In this document: in pieces, positions 48,030 through 60,308 of the stretch
How positions within the stretch are numbered: the stretch's first letter is position 1
Layout of the letters: each line of letters opens with the position of its first letter
Assembly: GCF_000711695.1 (NCBI RefSeq)
Contig: NW_013546999.1
Location: 115,823 to 179,822, forward strand
DNA from: Tilletiaria anomala UBC 951
Lineage: Eukaryota; Basidiomycota; Exobasidiomycetes; Georgefischeriales; Tilletiariaceae
Length of the DNA stretch: 64,000 nt
Reading direction: 5' to 3'
Made by a program: the position numbers and the translations under genes
Notes under the pieces: generated by a model
What the model saw: the letters and a program-made list of their open reading frames with translations, nothing else
The model's database searches: none
Told to the model about the DNA's origin: nothing

Positions 48030-48399
48030 CGTTTCCAACACATCCACCTACCATCAGATCCAAGACCTAGGTTGCTCGCTCTTTCCGCGTCCTCATGACA
48101 CAACAGAGACCGGCACGATCTGTTCGCTTGTCCGCGACACTGCCAACGGCAAGATCATCACGCATCTTGGTTTCAGGGTCGGGCGCTAGATGCACGTGGA
48201 AGCCGCGCACGACGACAAGTTCAACGCGGATGGTTTTACACGGTGGTGCAAGCTCGCGAAAGTGGGCAAGCAGACAGACCGGCATTTCCTGCAGGACCAG
48301 GCCAAGATCGCAGGGAAGTTCAAGGGTCCGGGGGGATCTGACGCATATCGACCTGAGCTGGTCGACGCTGTGAAGGACTTGACGGGAGGTCCAGAGTGA
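48030..48399 (+). pseudogene. Decayed or unusually spliced small reading frame
   Basis: One plus-strand frame reads protein-like on both sides of a single TAG (48187-48189). Upstream: STYHQIQDLGCSLFP, TGTICSLVRDTANGKIITHL. Downstream: MHVEAAHDDKFNADGFTRWC, KLAKVGKQTDRHFLQDQAKI and AGKFKGPGGSDAYRPELVDA, closing with KDLTGGPE and a stop at 48397-48399. The downstream half has its own ATG at 48190 and could stand alone (69 residues). No ATG is found in the upstream half. The balanced composition and lack of low complexity suggest a real protein in the recent past. A 60-nt intron removing the TAG (GTCCGC donor) is possible but the donor is poor. Family not recognised. Confidence 0.4.
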
Positions 48400-48653
48400 T
48401 TCCATGACTCTATTTGTGTTGGGCTTGTTGCAATAGCGCCGAAATTTGTGTATGCATCTCCTGACGCTGCGCAGATCCCGGGCGCTGCATAATCAACATT
48501 GCTCGCGAATCCCAGATCATAGAGCAGGAGCTCGCTCACCTCCCCTGCCATCATTCATCCGCCAGTCACCCCGTACAAGGTATTAAGCGTCTATGATACA
48601 TGAGACAGCAACGGTAGGCTCGGGGGCTGCATATTCGTTCGTCGAGAGCGCCC

Positions 48654-50252
48654 TCACGCAAGGTCAGCTGCGAGCTTAAGGCAGAGGTTAAGCAGATGCA
48701 GCTCCTCATCTCCGCCGTCGATAAATGCCTTGTCCGTGTCGCCGAGGTGCAGCGAGCATTTCGCCTTGGCGCGCGCTGGGATGGTCGGATGCAAGATGAG
48801 GTAGTCATGCAGCTGTTGGGACGCACAAGGGGGAGAGGAAGAGTGTGGAGTGAGACCGACGTGTGTTTCTGGCGCGAGTTGGTAATGAAAGACACCGTGT
48901 CACCTACCTGAATCAGGACTTGCGTCCCTGAATATCCTTCCTGAGCGATGTGCTCCACCTGCTTCTTGATGACGTTGAACCGTGACGAGTTACCAATACC
49001 CGCCTTGGGCACCTCATCGGCTTCCTCCATGATGTGATCCATCTCCTCATCCCCGTCTGCCCCAGGAGGCGGGCTGACGCCAACCGCGCGGCCGAGCGAG
49101 ACAATCACCTGTGCAGGCACGACGCCGGCGATCTCGACGATCGAGCGCTGCGTGACGGCATCGCTGTTGTGCAGACGCGACGCAGACTGGAGGTACGTGA
49201 TGGCGCGGCGCAGGTCGCCGTCCGACGTTGAGATGAGCATGTCGAGCACATCGTCCGAATCGAACTCGACCTTCTCCTCACGTGCAATCATGTGCAGCCG
49301 CTCTTTGGTGCTGGATGTGCTGAGCATGCGGAAGCGGAACTTGCTGCACCGCGATGCGAGCGGCTCAATGATTCTATTTGGGGGAGGCAAGAAGAAGGGG
49401 GACGAGCAAGATTAGATCGAGTTTCAGACGAATGTAAGTGTGCTGAATGAACGCACCTCGTCACATAATTGCACACCAAGCAGAAGCGCGTGATGCGACT
49501 GTACTGCTCCATGATGCGTCGCAGCGCGCTCTGCGCATCCTGTGTCATGCTGTCCGCCTCGTCTAAAATGATGATCTTATACGGCGGACACGGGTACCCC
49601 GACTTGGGCTGAGTCACGCTGAGCTTGGCAAAGTTTTTAATCTTTTCGCGCACAACGGATATGCCGCGCTCGTCAGACGCGTTTAGCTCCAGAACGCGCG
49701 TCTTCATCAGCTCGGGCCTATGTGCGAGGCGTACGGCGCTGCTGTGTTAGCGATGTGACGCGCAAAAGAGATATGGCGGCTTGGAATGGAACCTCACCCG
49801 AATAGTTGCCGCGCCAAAGCCAGAATGGTCGACGTCTTGCCTGTGCCCGGTGGTCCGTAGAAGAGCATGTGCGGAAGCTAGACAAGATAGAGAAAGGAGA
49901 GCCTATCGTCTGTGAGCATTACCGCCGTTCACCAGGCAACCGCATCATCGACTCTAGCTCACGTTGGTAGAGAGCAATGTTTTACGTAGAACGCTGACAG
50001 TATGTTCTTGAGCTGCAACGTCGTCGATGGTCTTTGGACGACTGTATACCGGGACAAACTCACCAAGAGGTCAGTCAGTCTGCCACACGAGTCATCATGG
50101 CCATGGATAACGCACTATTTCTCCACCCAAGGCTTGAGCGCTGCTGCCTCCCCGGGTTCTTTTCCCTTACCTCCTGCTGCCTTGCGCCCCTGCTGCTGCA
50201 GGAACATCTTGTGCATGCTCTTCGGTGGCGCTGCTGCTGCTGCTGCCGCCAT
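48654..50252 (-). CDS. RFC2: Replication factor C subunit 2 (clamp loader; RFC4 in animals)
   Basis: AAA+ subunit of the RFC complex that loads PCNA at primer ends. Six exons: 50252-50116, 50041-49963, 49877-49798, 49717-49457, 49373-48908 and 48812-48654, in continuous frame, 393 residues. N-terminus [17 protein letters not shown], then [20 protein letters not shown], Walker [34 protein letters not shown], Walker [11 protein letters not shown], the arginine-finger SRC motif [11 protein letters not shown], and the C-terminal collar ending [15 protein letters not shown]. All splice sites are fixed by family conservation. An acidic insertion ([17 protein letters not shown]) sits in the collar. 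It is divergent from the CAF-1 gene with 610 bases between starts, and both are S-phase genes. Confidence 0.96.
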
Positions 50253-50862
50253 CTTGGCGACCTGGGCGAGCGAAACGCTTTTCTCTGGATCGGGGGCGAT
50301 GAGTAGTTCCGCCTGGGTGCAGGCCCTGGCACTGGAGCTGCTATGTGGGAGGTTGCAAGGGAGCAGAGTGCGCCTGGCCGAGCTACACATGAGCAGATGC
50401 CAGGTAGTCAGTCCGAGCTTGCTGCAGCTGGTGCAGCACCTATTGCTTGACGAGACTCCGCAGCCCAATCATAGCTCATGACTTGGCTCGATGTTCGCAG
50501 CGGCGGAACGGTCCAAGGCGCGTCACGCGTCGCGTCTTTTGGGGAGAAGAGACGCGTCGATTGGCAGACTGTGCTCCAGTGCCGCACCTCTAGGGCTTAA
50601 CTCTCAAGCCAATCAAGTCTTCGGTGGCAGTAGACTCAACTCTCCAACTCTTCACGCTGGGCCATGTGGGGTCTTGTTTGATGTCCTCATCAGGGCGTGC
50701 GAGCAGGACGAGCAGATGGGCTTCAGCTTTGTTGGGCTCCTCGAACATCACGGTAGCAAGTGGGCTGCATTTCCGGCACGCAGGAAGGGCAGCCATCCCC
50801 GCCAGGCGCGACGCTCTCCTTCACCCGTGTCAGCGCCGGCGCCACGTCGCGTCGAGGTCAAC
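50253..50862. promoter_or_regulatory. Divergent promoter of Rfc2 and CAF-1
   Basis: 610 bases between start codons. Two exact ACGCGT elements lie in the middle, within the GCGCGTCACGCGTCGCGTC and GAGACGCGTCGA contexts. Confidence 0.6.
50525..50557. promoter_or_regulatory. RFC2: Pair of MCB (ACGCGT) elements
   Basis: ACGCGT at 50525-50530 and at 50552-50557, 27 bases apart start to start, with GCGCGTC and CGCGTC half-matches around the first. This is the MBF target core of G1/S genes, placed between two replication-linked genes. Function is inferred. Confidence 0.55.
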
Positions 50863-53800
50863 ATGACTGGCGTCATGGCAGAAAGCGACTTGAACAAGCT
50901 TTCGCAGCAGCCGAAAACGAAGGGAGATAGCAAAACGAAGATGAAAAAGGCGAAAGCGAACACAGATAGCAATAAGAGAGCACTCTTTGTGGACAATGAT
51001 GGTGATGCGGACACAAAGGCCAACTCCAAGAGACCCAGGACAGGTGAGTTTCCGCGCCTTACTATCAGCCTGCTCATTTTTGCGACTCCTGACCATTGTG
51101 ACTTGGCTTTTAAGCAGCCACTGCAGGTTCGGCAGTGTCAGAAGGCAGCCTCGTCGCGTACGAGAATGGCCGCCTCGTCATGAAGCAGAAGGCCATGCCA
51201 TGGGCCATGTGTCACGAAACCTTGCAAGGTAAGTGCATATCGTTCGCTCATTGTTGCGTAATGGAAGAAATGTGAATTCTGACCTTCGGGTTCCGTAGGT
51301 CTTCTTGACGCATCGATCATGCTCGCCAACCAGCAAGTTCTGCAAAAATGGCCAGATTCACTCCTCTATCTGGTGGGCCTTCTGGCGCAAGATAGGTGGG
51401 TCTCCCCTAGTCAAACTACAACTCACGTCGGAGCTCTGAAGCTCACACGGTTGAAATTAACGCAAACAGTGACCAGTCAATCGTGCCGTTGTCCAAATGT
51501 ATCCAAGAACGAGTAGCATGTGGCCAGATGCTCGACAAATCTGCAGATAATGTGGAGGAGTACCTGCCCTGCTCCTGGATACAGAACGCACTCAACAGGA
51601 TCGCTGAACGAGTCAACTACGGCCTTGAATCGAAGGACATTGTTGCTGTATCTGACGCTTGGGGCACAAGCCCGATCGTACCCGCTGTGAGTTGCAGCCG
51701 AGGTAATCGCTTCCGCGCATGGGAATCACACAGCAGCTGACTCTAAGGAATCGCTTACCTTTGGTTCCACAGGCGTTGCAAATCTGGTGCTGGGAGATGA
51801 AGGACACCAGTAACTTACCGCCCGAGATGCAACAAAGGCTGCAAGCGAGGCGGCAGGAGCGATCGAATGCTAAACAAGAATCGCTTGCTGCCTTCTTGGC
51901 GCTCGAGCGTCGCGATCAAGATACCCTACTGTTAGGGAAGAAGCGCGCGGTGCTCATCCATGGCATGCACACACCAACCATAAAACGGCCACCGGCGAGC
52001 AGCGGTAGCAGCACTCACAACACTGAGAAGCTGAAGGCCACAGGCAAGCGGAAAAATGATACTAAAGCCATCGAGGTCGCCTTGCTTGAGAGCAGTGATG
52101 TGGAAGATATCGCACCAGCTGCAGTCACGCCGTTGAACAGCTGCGTCAGCGAAAGCACTGAGGTTCAAGGGAATGTGAAAGCACAACAGCAGAAGGAGAC
52201 AGAGCAAGCGAGGCATGACGATGAGCAAAGCTCGGCATCCGATGATGAAAGTTCCGATGCTGACAGTGAAGACTGTGATGATAGTGCACGGCCTAGCCCG
52301 ATCGGCAAGCCTCCGTCCGTGGCTGAGAAGGAGAAAGGAAAGAAGGGCAGCAAAGCGCAGAAGCTAAACTCGTCGTTGAAGCCGGCTGATGGTGGGAAGG
52401 CCGAGGAGGGGCAGAAGCCAGATGCAGAATCCAAAGCCAAGGACAAAGAGGAGAGAGCTATGCTGCGTGCGCAAAAGGAGCAGGAGAAGGAGGAAAAGGC
52501 GAAGCTGCGCGAGCAAAAGAGGTCCGAGCGCGAAACAGAGGACAAAGTCAAGGCAGAGAAGAAAGCCGAGCGCCAGGCGGCGAAAGCAGAGAAGCAGCGT
52601 CTGGAGGATGAGAAGCAGGCCGAGAAGGAGAAGAAGGTGAAGGAGCAGGCAAGAGCCGCCAATTTCTTCGCGTCGTTTCTCAAAAAACAGAATCCGGAAG
52701 GTGAGCGCCGTGCGATGCAGCGCGCATGCCGGGGCACGTGTAGAGCTAAGTGCTTTTGTGGTCACCTCGCGTTTAGATAAAGCTTCGGCCCCTAAGGCGC
52801 CAGAAACGCCCAAAACCGATTTCGACAAGACGTTCCTACCGTGCATCATCAAGAATCTCGCGCCCATCAACAGGTTCAACAATGATCTCGGGCGAGATAT
52901 TACCACCGAAGTCTGCTCGGGCGCGTATGGGGGCACGCAACCGGGCGAGCTGCTGGCCGACTTCCGGTCCCGCTTGCCGCTCCCGCTTCGCCAGCGGCAG
53001 ACGAAGGCGCCACTTAACGTGCGCCGAGGCTTCCAGCCCGACACGAGCGTTCGTGAGGTCATGCACCTCGTCCGCGAGTCGGACGTGCTGGGTGATGTCG
53101 CGGCTGAGAAGGCACGCAAAGGGCTAGCGAAGCTGCGGAGCCGCAGGAGGGTACCAATCAAGTTGCTCCAGTTCCATTCCGATCGACGGCCCGGCTGGTA
53201 CGGTGAGTTAGCGCAAATGCGTGAAGCCGTCTACCAATTAGATCGGCTTGGCAAAAGATCTGACGAGATTACATCCTCGCTTCCCCGCGTCGTACAGGAA
53301 CATGGACAAGGTCCACGAAGATCATCGGCCCGCGCACGCCTTTCGGGCAGGACTCCGTGCAACTCGACTATTCGTTGGACAGCGATGCCGAGTGGGAGGA
53401 CGAAGCTGGGATCGAAGGCGAGGACCTGATGGAGCTCGAAGAGGAAGAGGCAGAGATGACCGGCTCTGACTCAGATTCGGACATGGAAGATTGGCTCGAC
53501 GACGACATGGTGCTTGAGGATCTGCCCGAGGACGAGGAGGAAGATGACAACGATGTCATCTCCCTCGAGGAGCTCTGCCGCCCCGGCGGAGGAACATCCA
53601 TCTCACCGTTATGGGCACGTAAGGCCCCCAGCAAGCAGCTGGCAGGTGCCGCAGGCAGGGGGACGGTCGGGCCCAACAAGAAGAAGGGCAAGAAGAGGAG
53701 ACAGCTCGGAAAGCGCTTCGATTCAAAACTGATTCCTTTCTCCGCTGGTCCGCACTGGGAGACGACACTCGGCACTGCGTCCTACTCAAGTTTCAAGCCG

Positions 53801-54359
53801 TACCAAATTGAATTTTTGAATGGTGAGTCTTTTGGTCGCTATTGTGAGCATAGTCCATGCGACTCATATACGAGAATTGGCTCCTGCTGCTGCCCTCACA
53901 GATGCATATCCCGGCCTCGACCCCTTCACATTTGGCGCAGGCGTCAAAGAGACGGTCGTTGCGCGGCCTGAAGCGTCTGACTTTACAGCTCCCGCCGAAG
54001 TGGACAAGGTAACAACAGCGGCGCCGGGCGCGAAGAAACCTGTTGCTGCACCCAAAGCGCCATTCCCCGAGACCCACACTGCGAACTTTGTGCGCGCAAT
54101 GCAGGGCACCAAGGAGCGCTATCGGCTTAGCAAGAATTTGCTCGTCGCCGAGCTGCACGAACACTTCGCGGAGAGTATAGGCAAGTGGATCACAAAGCGG
54201 GCTATCGAGTTCAAGCTCGACGAGGTGGCCATTAAGCCCAAAGGTAAAGCCTGGCAGGCCAAACCTGAGTACCAGGTGAGCGCGCTCATCAATGCCTTGT
54301 TGGTATCCCGGATTCCTGAAAGCTGACAAACATTTCCTTTCCCCCAGAAGTACCTCTAA
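50863..54359 (+). CDS. RLF2: Chromatin assembly factor 1 large subunit (Cac1/Rlf2/CHAF1A)
   Basis: Deposits histones H3-H4 on replicated DNA through PCNA. Nine exons: 50863-51043, 51118-51228, 51299-51395, 51470-51686, 51773-52700, 52777-53202, 53298-53822, 53902-54275 and 54348-54359, total 956 residues. The central charged KER region (residues about 385-510) is made of Glu/Lys/Arg repeats and ends ARAANFFASFLKKQNPE, a PIP-like FF segment. The conserved core follows: KLLQFHSDRRPGWYG, then GPRTPFGQDSVQLDYSLDSD across the next junction, then the acidic ED domain (about 684-745). The C-terminal winged helix ends KGKAWQAKPEYQKYL. The last exon encodes only Lys-Tyr-Leu and the stop. The start is the ATG that opens MTGVMAESDL. 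Confidence 0.94.
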
Positions 54360-54506
54360 GCTATACTGCTGCTATTCCTTATCCTGCATTTCCAGACCTC
54401 GCCACCAGGCATCCTCAATGTACTAATATTTAGGGCCATACGCACGACAAATGGGGCATGTTCTCCTCATACTCTTTGTTGCAGTGACATGGAGGTAACA
54501 TTCCTT

Positions 54507-56165
54507 TCATTCGTGGAAGTTGTCTTCTAATTGCAAGTTATGTAGTGCGATCTGATCGGTGAGGTAGTCCGAGTCGGCAAAACCCAACGTCGCCGCGATT
54601 TGCGAGCTTTTCCCCAGACCCGAATCAAAAAAGAGACGTCAGCATGGAATGGCGGCGCAAGTGTGAGTTCGCCATCGACTCACCTCTTCAGCCCTTTTAT
54701 ACGCTCGCATTCGATTGAGGTGTAATTTGCCAACCCGCGCCCAATCTCCACATCTTCCACGTCTTTTTCGTCCTTTCTCTGTTCCCCGCGCTCCTTCTCT
54801 GTCTGAGTATCAGCCACCACTTTTCGCTTCCGTCTGACAACGAGGCGGACGGCCTGCATCCGTTCCCAGTTCCCCGCGACGCCGATAACACCTGCTGGCA
54901 GTAGTCGCCCACCACTGTCTGCGCGCGTGATCGCGCGGTAGGCACCTTCGTCCATAATCAGACTGCCCGAGGGGTGCATAGCGTGCAGAATCGACCATTT
55001 GCGAGAAGGCAAAGGGTTGGAATGCGGTAGGAAAAGCGTGTGAGGCGGTGATGAGAGAGGAGGAATTCCGATTTGGGAGGCGTCTTCAGACAGAGAGGAA
55101 ACCGATGATGTGAGGGCATCGGGTGTTACATTACCAGGCGTCGATGTCCCTGACGCGTCGCCGGCTGTTACGAGTGGTGACGGATGTTCGACTATTGCTG
55201 TTGATGCTGCATGTGAGTTTGCCGAGCCTCCTTTCGGAGGCATCGCGGGTATTCCTGCGTCTATGATCTTGACGATGTTGCTTGGTGTCATGCCGTTCAG
55301 AATGACAGTTGCGACACCAGCCGCTGTTGCTAGCTCAGCAGCGATGAGTTTTGTCTGCATCCCACCCGTTCCAAAATTACTTCCCATGCTAGCAACGTGC
55401 ACTGCCTTCCTCGCGCTGCTGACAGTGCTCACGACACCCAAGCGTCGCGCATTTGGATCGGACCGCGGGTTGGCAGTGTACAGTCCATCGACATCAGTGC
55501 AGAGAAAGAGGTAGTGGGCATCGACCAATGCGGCCGTGATTGCGGACAAGGTGTCGTTGTCACCGAACCGTAATTCGGAGACAGAGACCGTGTCATTCTC
55601 ATTGACGATCGGTATGATGTCCATGTTTAGAAGAGTAAGGAGTGTTGTACGGGCGTTACGGTAGCGTGCTCTCTGTAAAAAAAATGTATTCAAGAGCCTG
55701 TCAGCGGTGCGGCACGTGAACTGCGAGCTTGACACAATTGTGCATACGCACATCAGCAATGTCATACTTTGTGAGAAGCACCTGTGCTACGCTAAGTCCG
55801 AGCTGACTGAATAATGAGTCCCAAAGCGCCATCAGTCTGCATTGACCGATAGCTGCAAGCGCCTGCCGTTCACCAACGCTCTTGGGCGGTCCAGTCTTGC
55901 CCATGTCCATTTTGACCCTTCCCATTCCGATTGCGCCGGAGCAAACGAACAGGACCTTGTGTCCTGCTTGCCGTAAAGCATGGCAAGTCTCCACCAGCGA
56001 CGACAGGATGGACAGACGCGGGGTGAAGGTCGATTCGGAGAGAATGGAGGACGTGCCGAGCTTGATCACTACGGTCTTCGAAGCCGTGGATGCGGCTGGG
56101 TGTGCGTTGCCTGGGCGTGACGATGGCCCGGCATGATTGATGGGAGACGCTTGCTGAACCACCAT
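54507..56165 (-). CDS. PRO1: Glutamate 5-kinase (gamma-glutamyl kinase)
   Basis: First step of proline synthesis from glutamate, cytosolic. Exons 56165-55752, 55672-54684 and 54606-54507 give 500 residues (yeast Pro1 is 428). The amino-acid kinase domain shows VVIKLGTSSI, VLFVCSGAIGMGR, RQALAAIGQCRLM, YDIADRARYRNARTTLLTLL (across intron 1), IPIVNENDTVS, FGDNDTLSA, DVDGLYTANPR and GTGGMQTKLIAAELATAAGV. A Ser/Thr/Pro-rich insert follows, then a PUA-like domain (HAMHPSGSLIMDEGAYRAI and GLANYTSIECERIKGL). The end of the protein is in exon 3 (SQIAATLGFADSDYL). A basic linker (RRKRKVVADTQTEKERGEQR) interrupts the PUA domain and is unusual. The 3' end converges on CAF-1. Confidence 0.95.
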
Positions 56166-57025
56166 GGAGTCTTATTTTTCGGCGCTGACGATGCAGGCAC
56201 AGGCTTCTTGATACAGCCTTGCTCTGTAGTGAGTGCACGGAGATGGCTAAGTAGTTGCATCGAGATACAAGGAATATGGATGTTAGCATGTGCTTCTCAC
56301 AACTGAGGGTGAATGCGAACCAGTCAGGAGCGGTCAAGTCACGGTAGGGTTGGGTTGCACCGATCCGGCTCAACCATTCTTCTACACGAATCCTATTTAC
56401 AAACTCGCATATACGCGCAATATGTCAAAGCAGTCTAGTCTTGAAGCACTGACAGTCAGTAAGACAGTGCGAACCCCAGCAGCGCAATCGCCTTTGCCGC
56501 TGAGGCCTGAGAGAAATTTATAGGAAGCAGCGCCAAATGAAACGCAGTCAGATGTGATTTGAGGCTGGCGGGAGTCGTTTATTTATTCTTAAATGATGTG
56601 CGTGACCTACTCTTTATGGTCTTCCCGTCAAACGCCGCAGGTCGTCAAATCTGGTCACATGCTCAAGCAAAGCTCGCTAGCCTCGAAGCATTGTTCGCTG
56701 CAGAAGACTCTCATCATGCCACGAGGTCACATCTCAAGCTGCTCCGTCCCTTGTGAATCAGCTACCGGAAACATGTATCCAAAGGGGTTTGGATCACCAC
56801 CATGCGCATCGTAAAGCTTCAATCGGAAAAAGTGGTCGCACAGCCCCAAGGACGCCCTGATGTGGCCATGAGCATTTCGCTGACAAGGGTAAACAGGTGA
56901 GGGCAAGGTTTTCAATCACTAGTCTGCACTTTCTGCATGATTACCATGATCATTCGGACGCTCGAGAGGAGGGCAAGGATAAAGGAAGGGTAAATGGGGA
57001 ATCGTAATGTAAATGGATTGCCTGT
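56166..57025. other. Intergenic region between glutamate kinase and complex I 24 kDa genes
   Basis: 860 bases, upstream of PRO1 and downstream of the complex I gene. Only short open frames without motifs. No tRNA found. Confidence 0.4.
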
Positions 57026-58544
<1,519 letters not shown>

Positions 58545-60212
58545 ATGAGCAGTCGAATGACCGTCGAACAGCTCCGGGGTGCGCTTAATAAACTTGGTTT
58601 CTCAACCAAAGGCCACAGGGAGGACCTTCGCAAACGTCTAAAACGGGCTCAAAAGGATATTGCCATCTTGGAGCAGAACTTTGGCAAGGAATCTGTGGAA
58701 CAGACTAGCTTTGAGCCACAGGTTGTGGGCACAGACGACGGTGACGGTGGGCAGACCGGTGGTGGACCAACGTCTCAGTCAACCGCTGCGAACAATACGC
58801 AAGTCCAACAGGAGCAGCAGCCTTTCACGCCCAAGATCACTACTTTCCTCGTTTGTGACATCGAGGCTACATGCGAGATCACTCCTTGGCTAGAGCTGGC
58901 ACCAGGTGCAGCCGGTGAGAGAGGAGAGACTATCGAGCTTAAACAGCCCAGCAGTCGAAGCCAAGCAAAGAAGGTCAACCGCGACTACCCGAACGAAAGT
59001 AAGCGAAAGCAGAGTCGCACACCCGTAGTATTAGGTATGGTGTCTGATATTGCTACTTTGGCTTTGCTAGTCATCGAATTTCCTGTTGTCGTATTGAGAT
59101 GGGATGCCGACGCGCAGGAATACAAGCAGGGCGATGTCTTTCACTCTTATGTCAAGCCTATTTGGCGGCCCCGTCTCAGCAAGTTCTGCCGCGATTTGAC
59201 TGGTATCACGCAAGTGAGGAGTCCTTCATGAAACGGCTAAGCATAGCACATCGTGTGATGACACTGTTATGATTCACTCCTGCAGCAACAAATCGATATA
59301 TCACCAACATGGCCGATTGTGGAAGGGAAACTCTATCGTTTCCTGCGCGCACAAGGCGTCCTCGAGAATCCCTGGTCATGGTACGACTTTGAAGACGGAT
59401 CTGAGGACGAACGGACTTGCAGCGACACCGACATTGAATCTTGGGACCGCTCTCGCTTCCGTTTGCGTGCAGGAGCAGCGTGGGTGACACACGGGCTAGC
59501 GGACCTGCACAATTTCGCTGCGAAGCAGTCCTGGATCTCGGGCGCACATCCATCTGCCATGTTCGCCGCGCGAGACCCTCGGTCGAAAGATGCCAAGGGG
59601 GCTTGTAGGCCGCCCATGTGGCTTCGCGGGCCGCTCTTAGAAATCCGAAAGTCTATTGCGTTGCTCGAATGTCTCGGCTTAAATTCGAACCAAAGCACAT
59701 CGAACCGAGATCTGACGATCGATGGTTTGCTCAATCAATTGGGACTCGGAACTTTTGAGGGTAGGCATCATTCAGGCATTGATGATGCGAAAAATATTGC
59801 AAGGCTTGTCATCGAGGTCGGCAAGCGGGTCAGAGACTGCAAAGTCGGCGTAGAGAAGGCCACCAATGACGTTGAAGGCAAAGTACGGCCGAATAGACGT
59901 GGCAAATCGGCGACCATAGGAAGCGAGGCCGCCGACGCGACAATTCCAGTGGATGGCTTGCTAAAGGCAAACGATGGCACTCATTCGTCACCATCGCAAG
60001 GCGCAGCGGCAGGACTGCGAGCAGCATCAGCGAAGGTCAAAGGCGTTCCGCACAAACGTCGCAATGTGGGTCGAAATGAAGTGGAGTACAATTGTTTGCT
60101 CCCGAACACAGACTACAGCGCAGTGGGCGACCAAAAATGGCACTGGATGGGACGCAAAAAAGGCCAGATCATCTGGAAGCATCCGATGGACCCGACAATG
60201 TTTGTACATTAG
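58545..60212 (+). CDS. ERI1: Eri1-like 3'-5' exoribonuclease with SAP domain
   Basis: DEDDh exonuclease; relatives trim histone mRNA and 5.8S rRNA ends and degrade small RNAs. Exons 58545-58998, 59071-59213 and 59286-60212 give 507 residues. A SAP domain opens the protein (TVEQLRGALNKLGFSTKGHR, then EDLRKRL). Catalytic residues: Asp and Glu in FLVCDIEATCE, Asp in THGLADLHNFAAKQSW, and His and Asp in HHSGIDDAKNIARLV. The link YPNE-IIEFPVV across intron 1 and GITQ-QQIDISPTWP across intron 2 match the family. The region between EGKLYRF and RLRAGAAWV carries an acidic insert (DFEDGSEDERTCSDTDIES). The C-terminal 60 residues (VPHKRRNVGRNEVEYNCL and onward) include a small aromatic module seen in some fungal homologues. 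Confidence 0.93.
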
Positions 60213-60308
60213 TCATGCTGCTCGCACACGAAGTTCCAGAGCGTGTTCAGAAGCTTTTCTCGTCCTATCGACAGTATATATTTCTTCGAAGGGCAAGGGC
60301 TCCACAAC

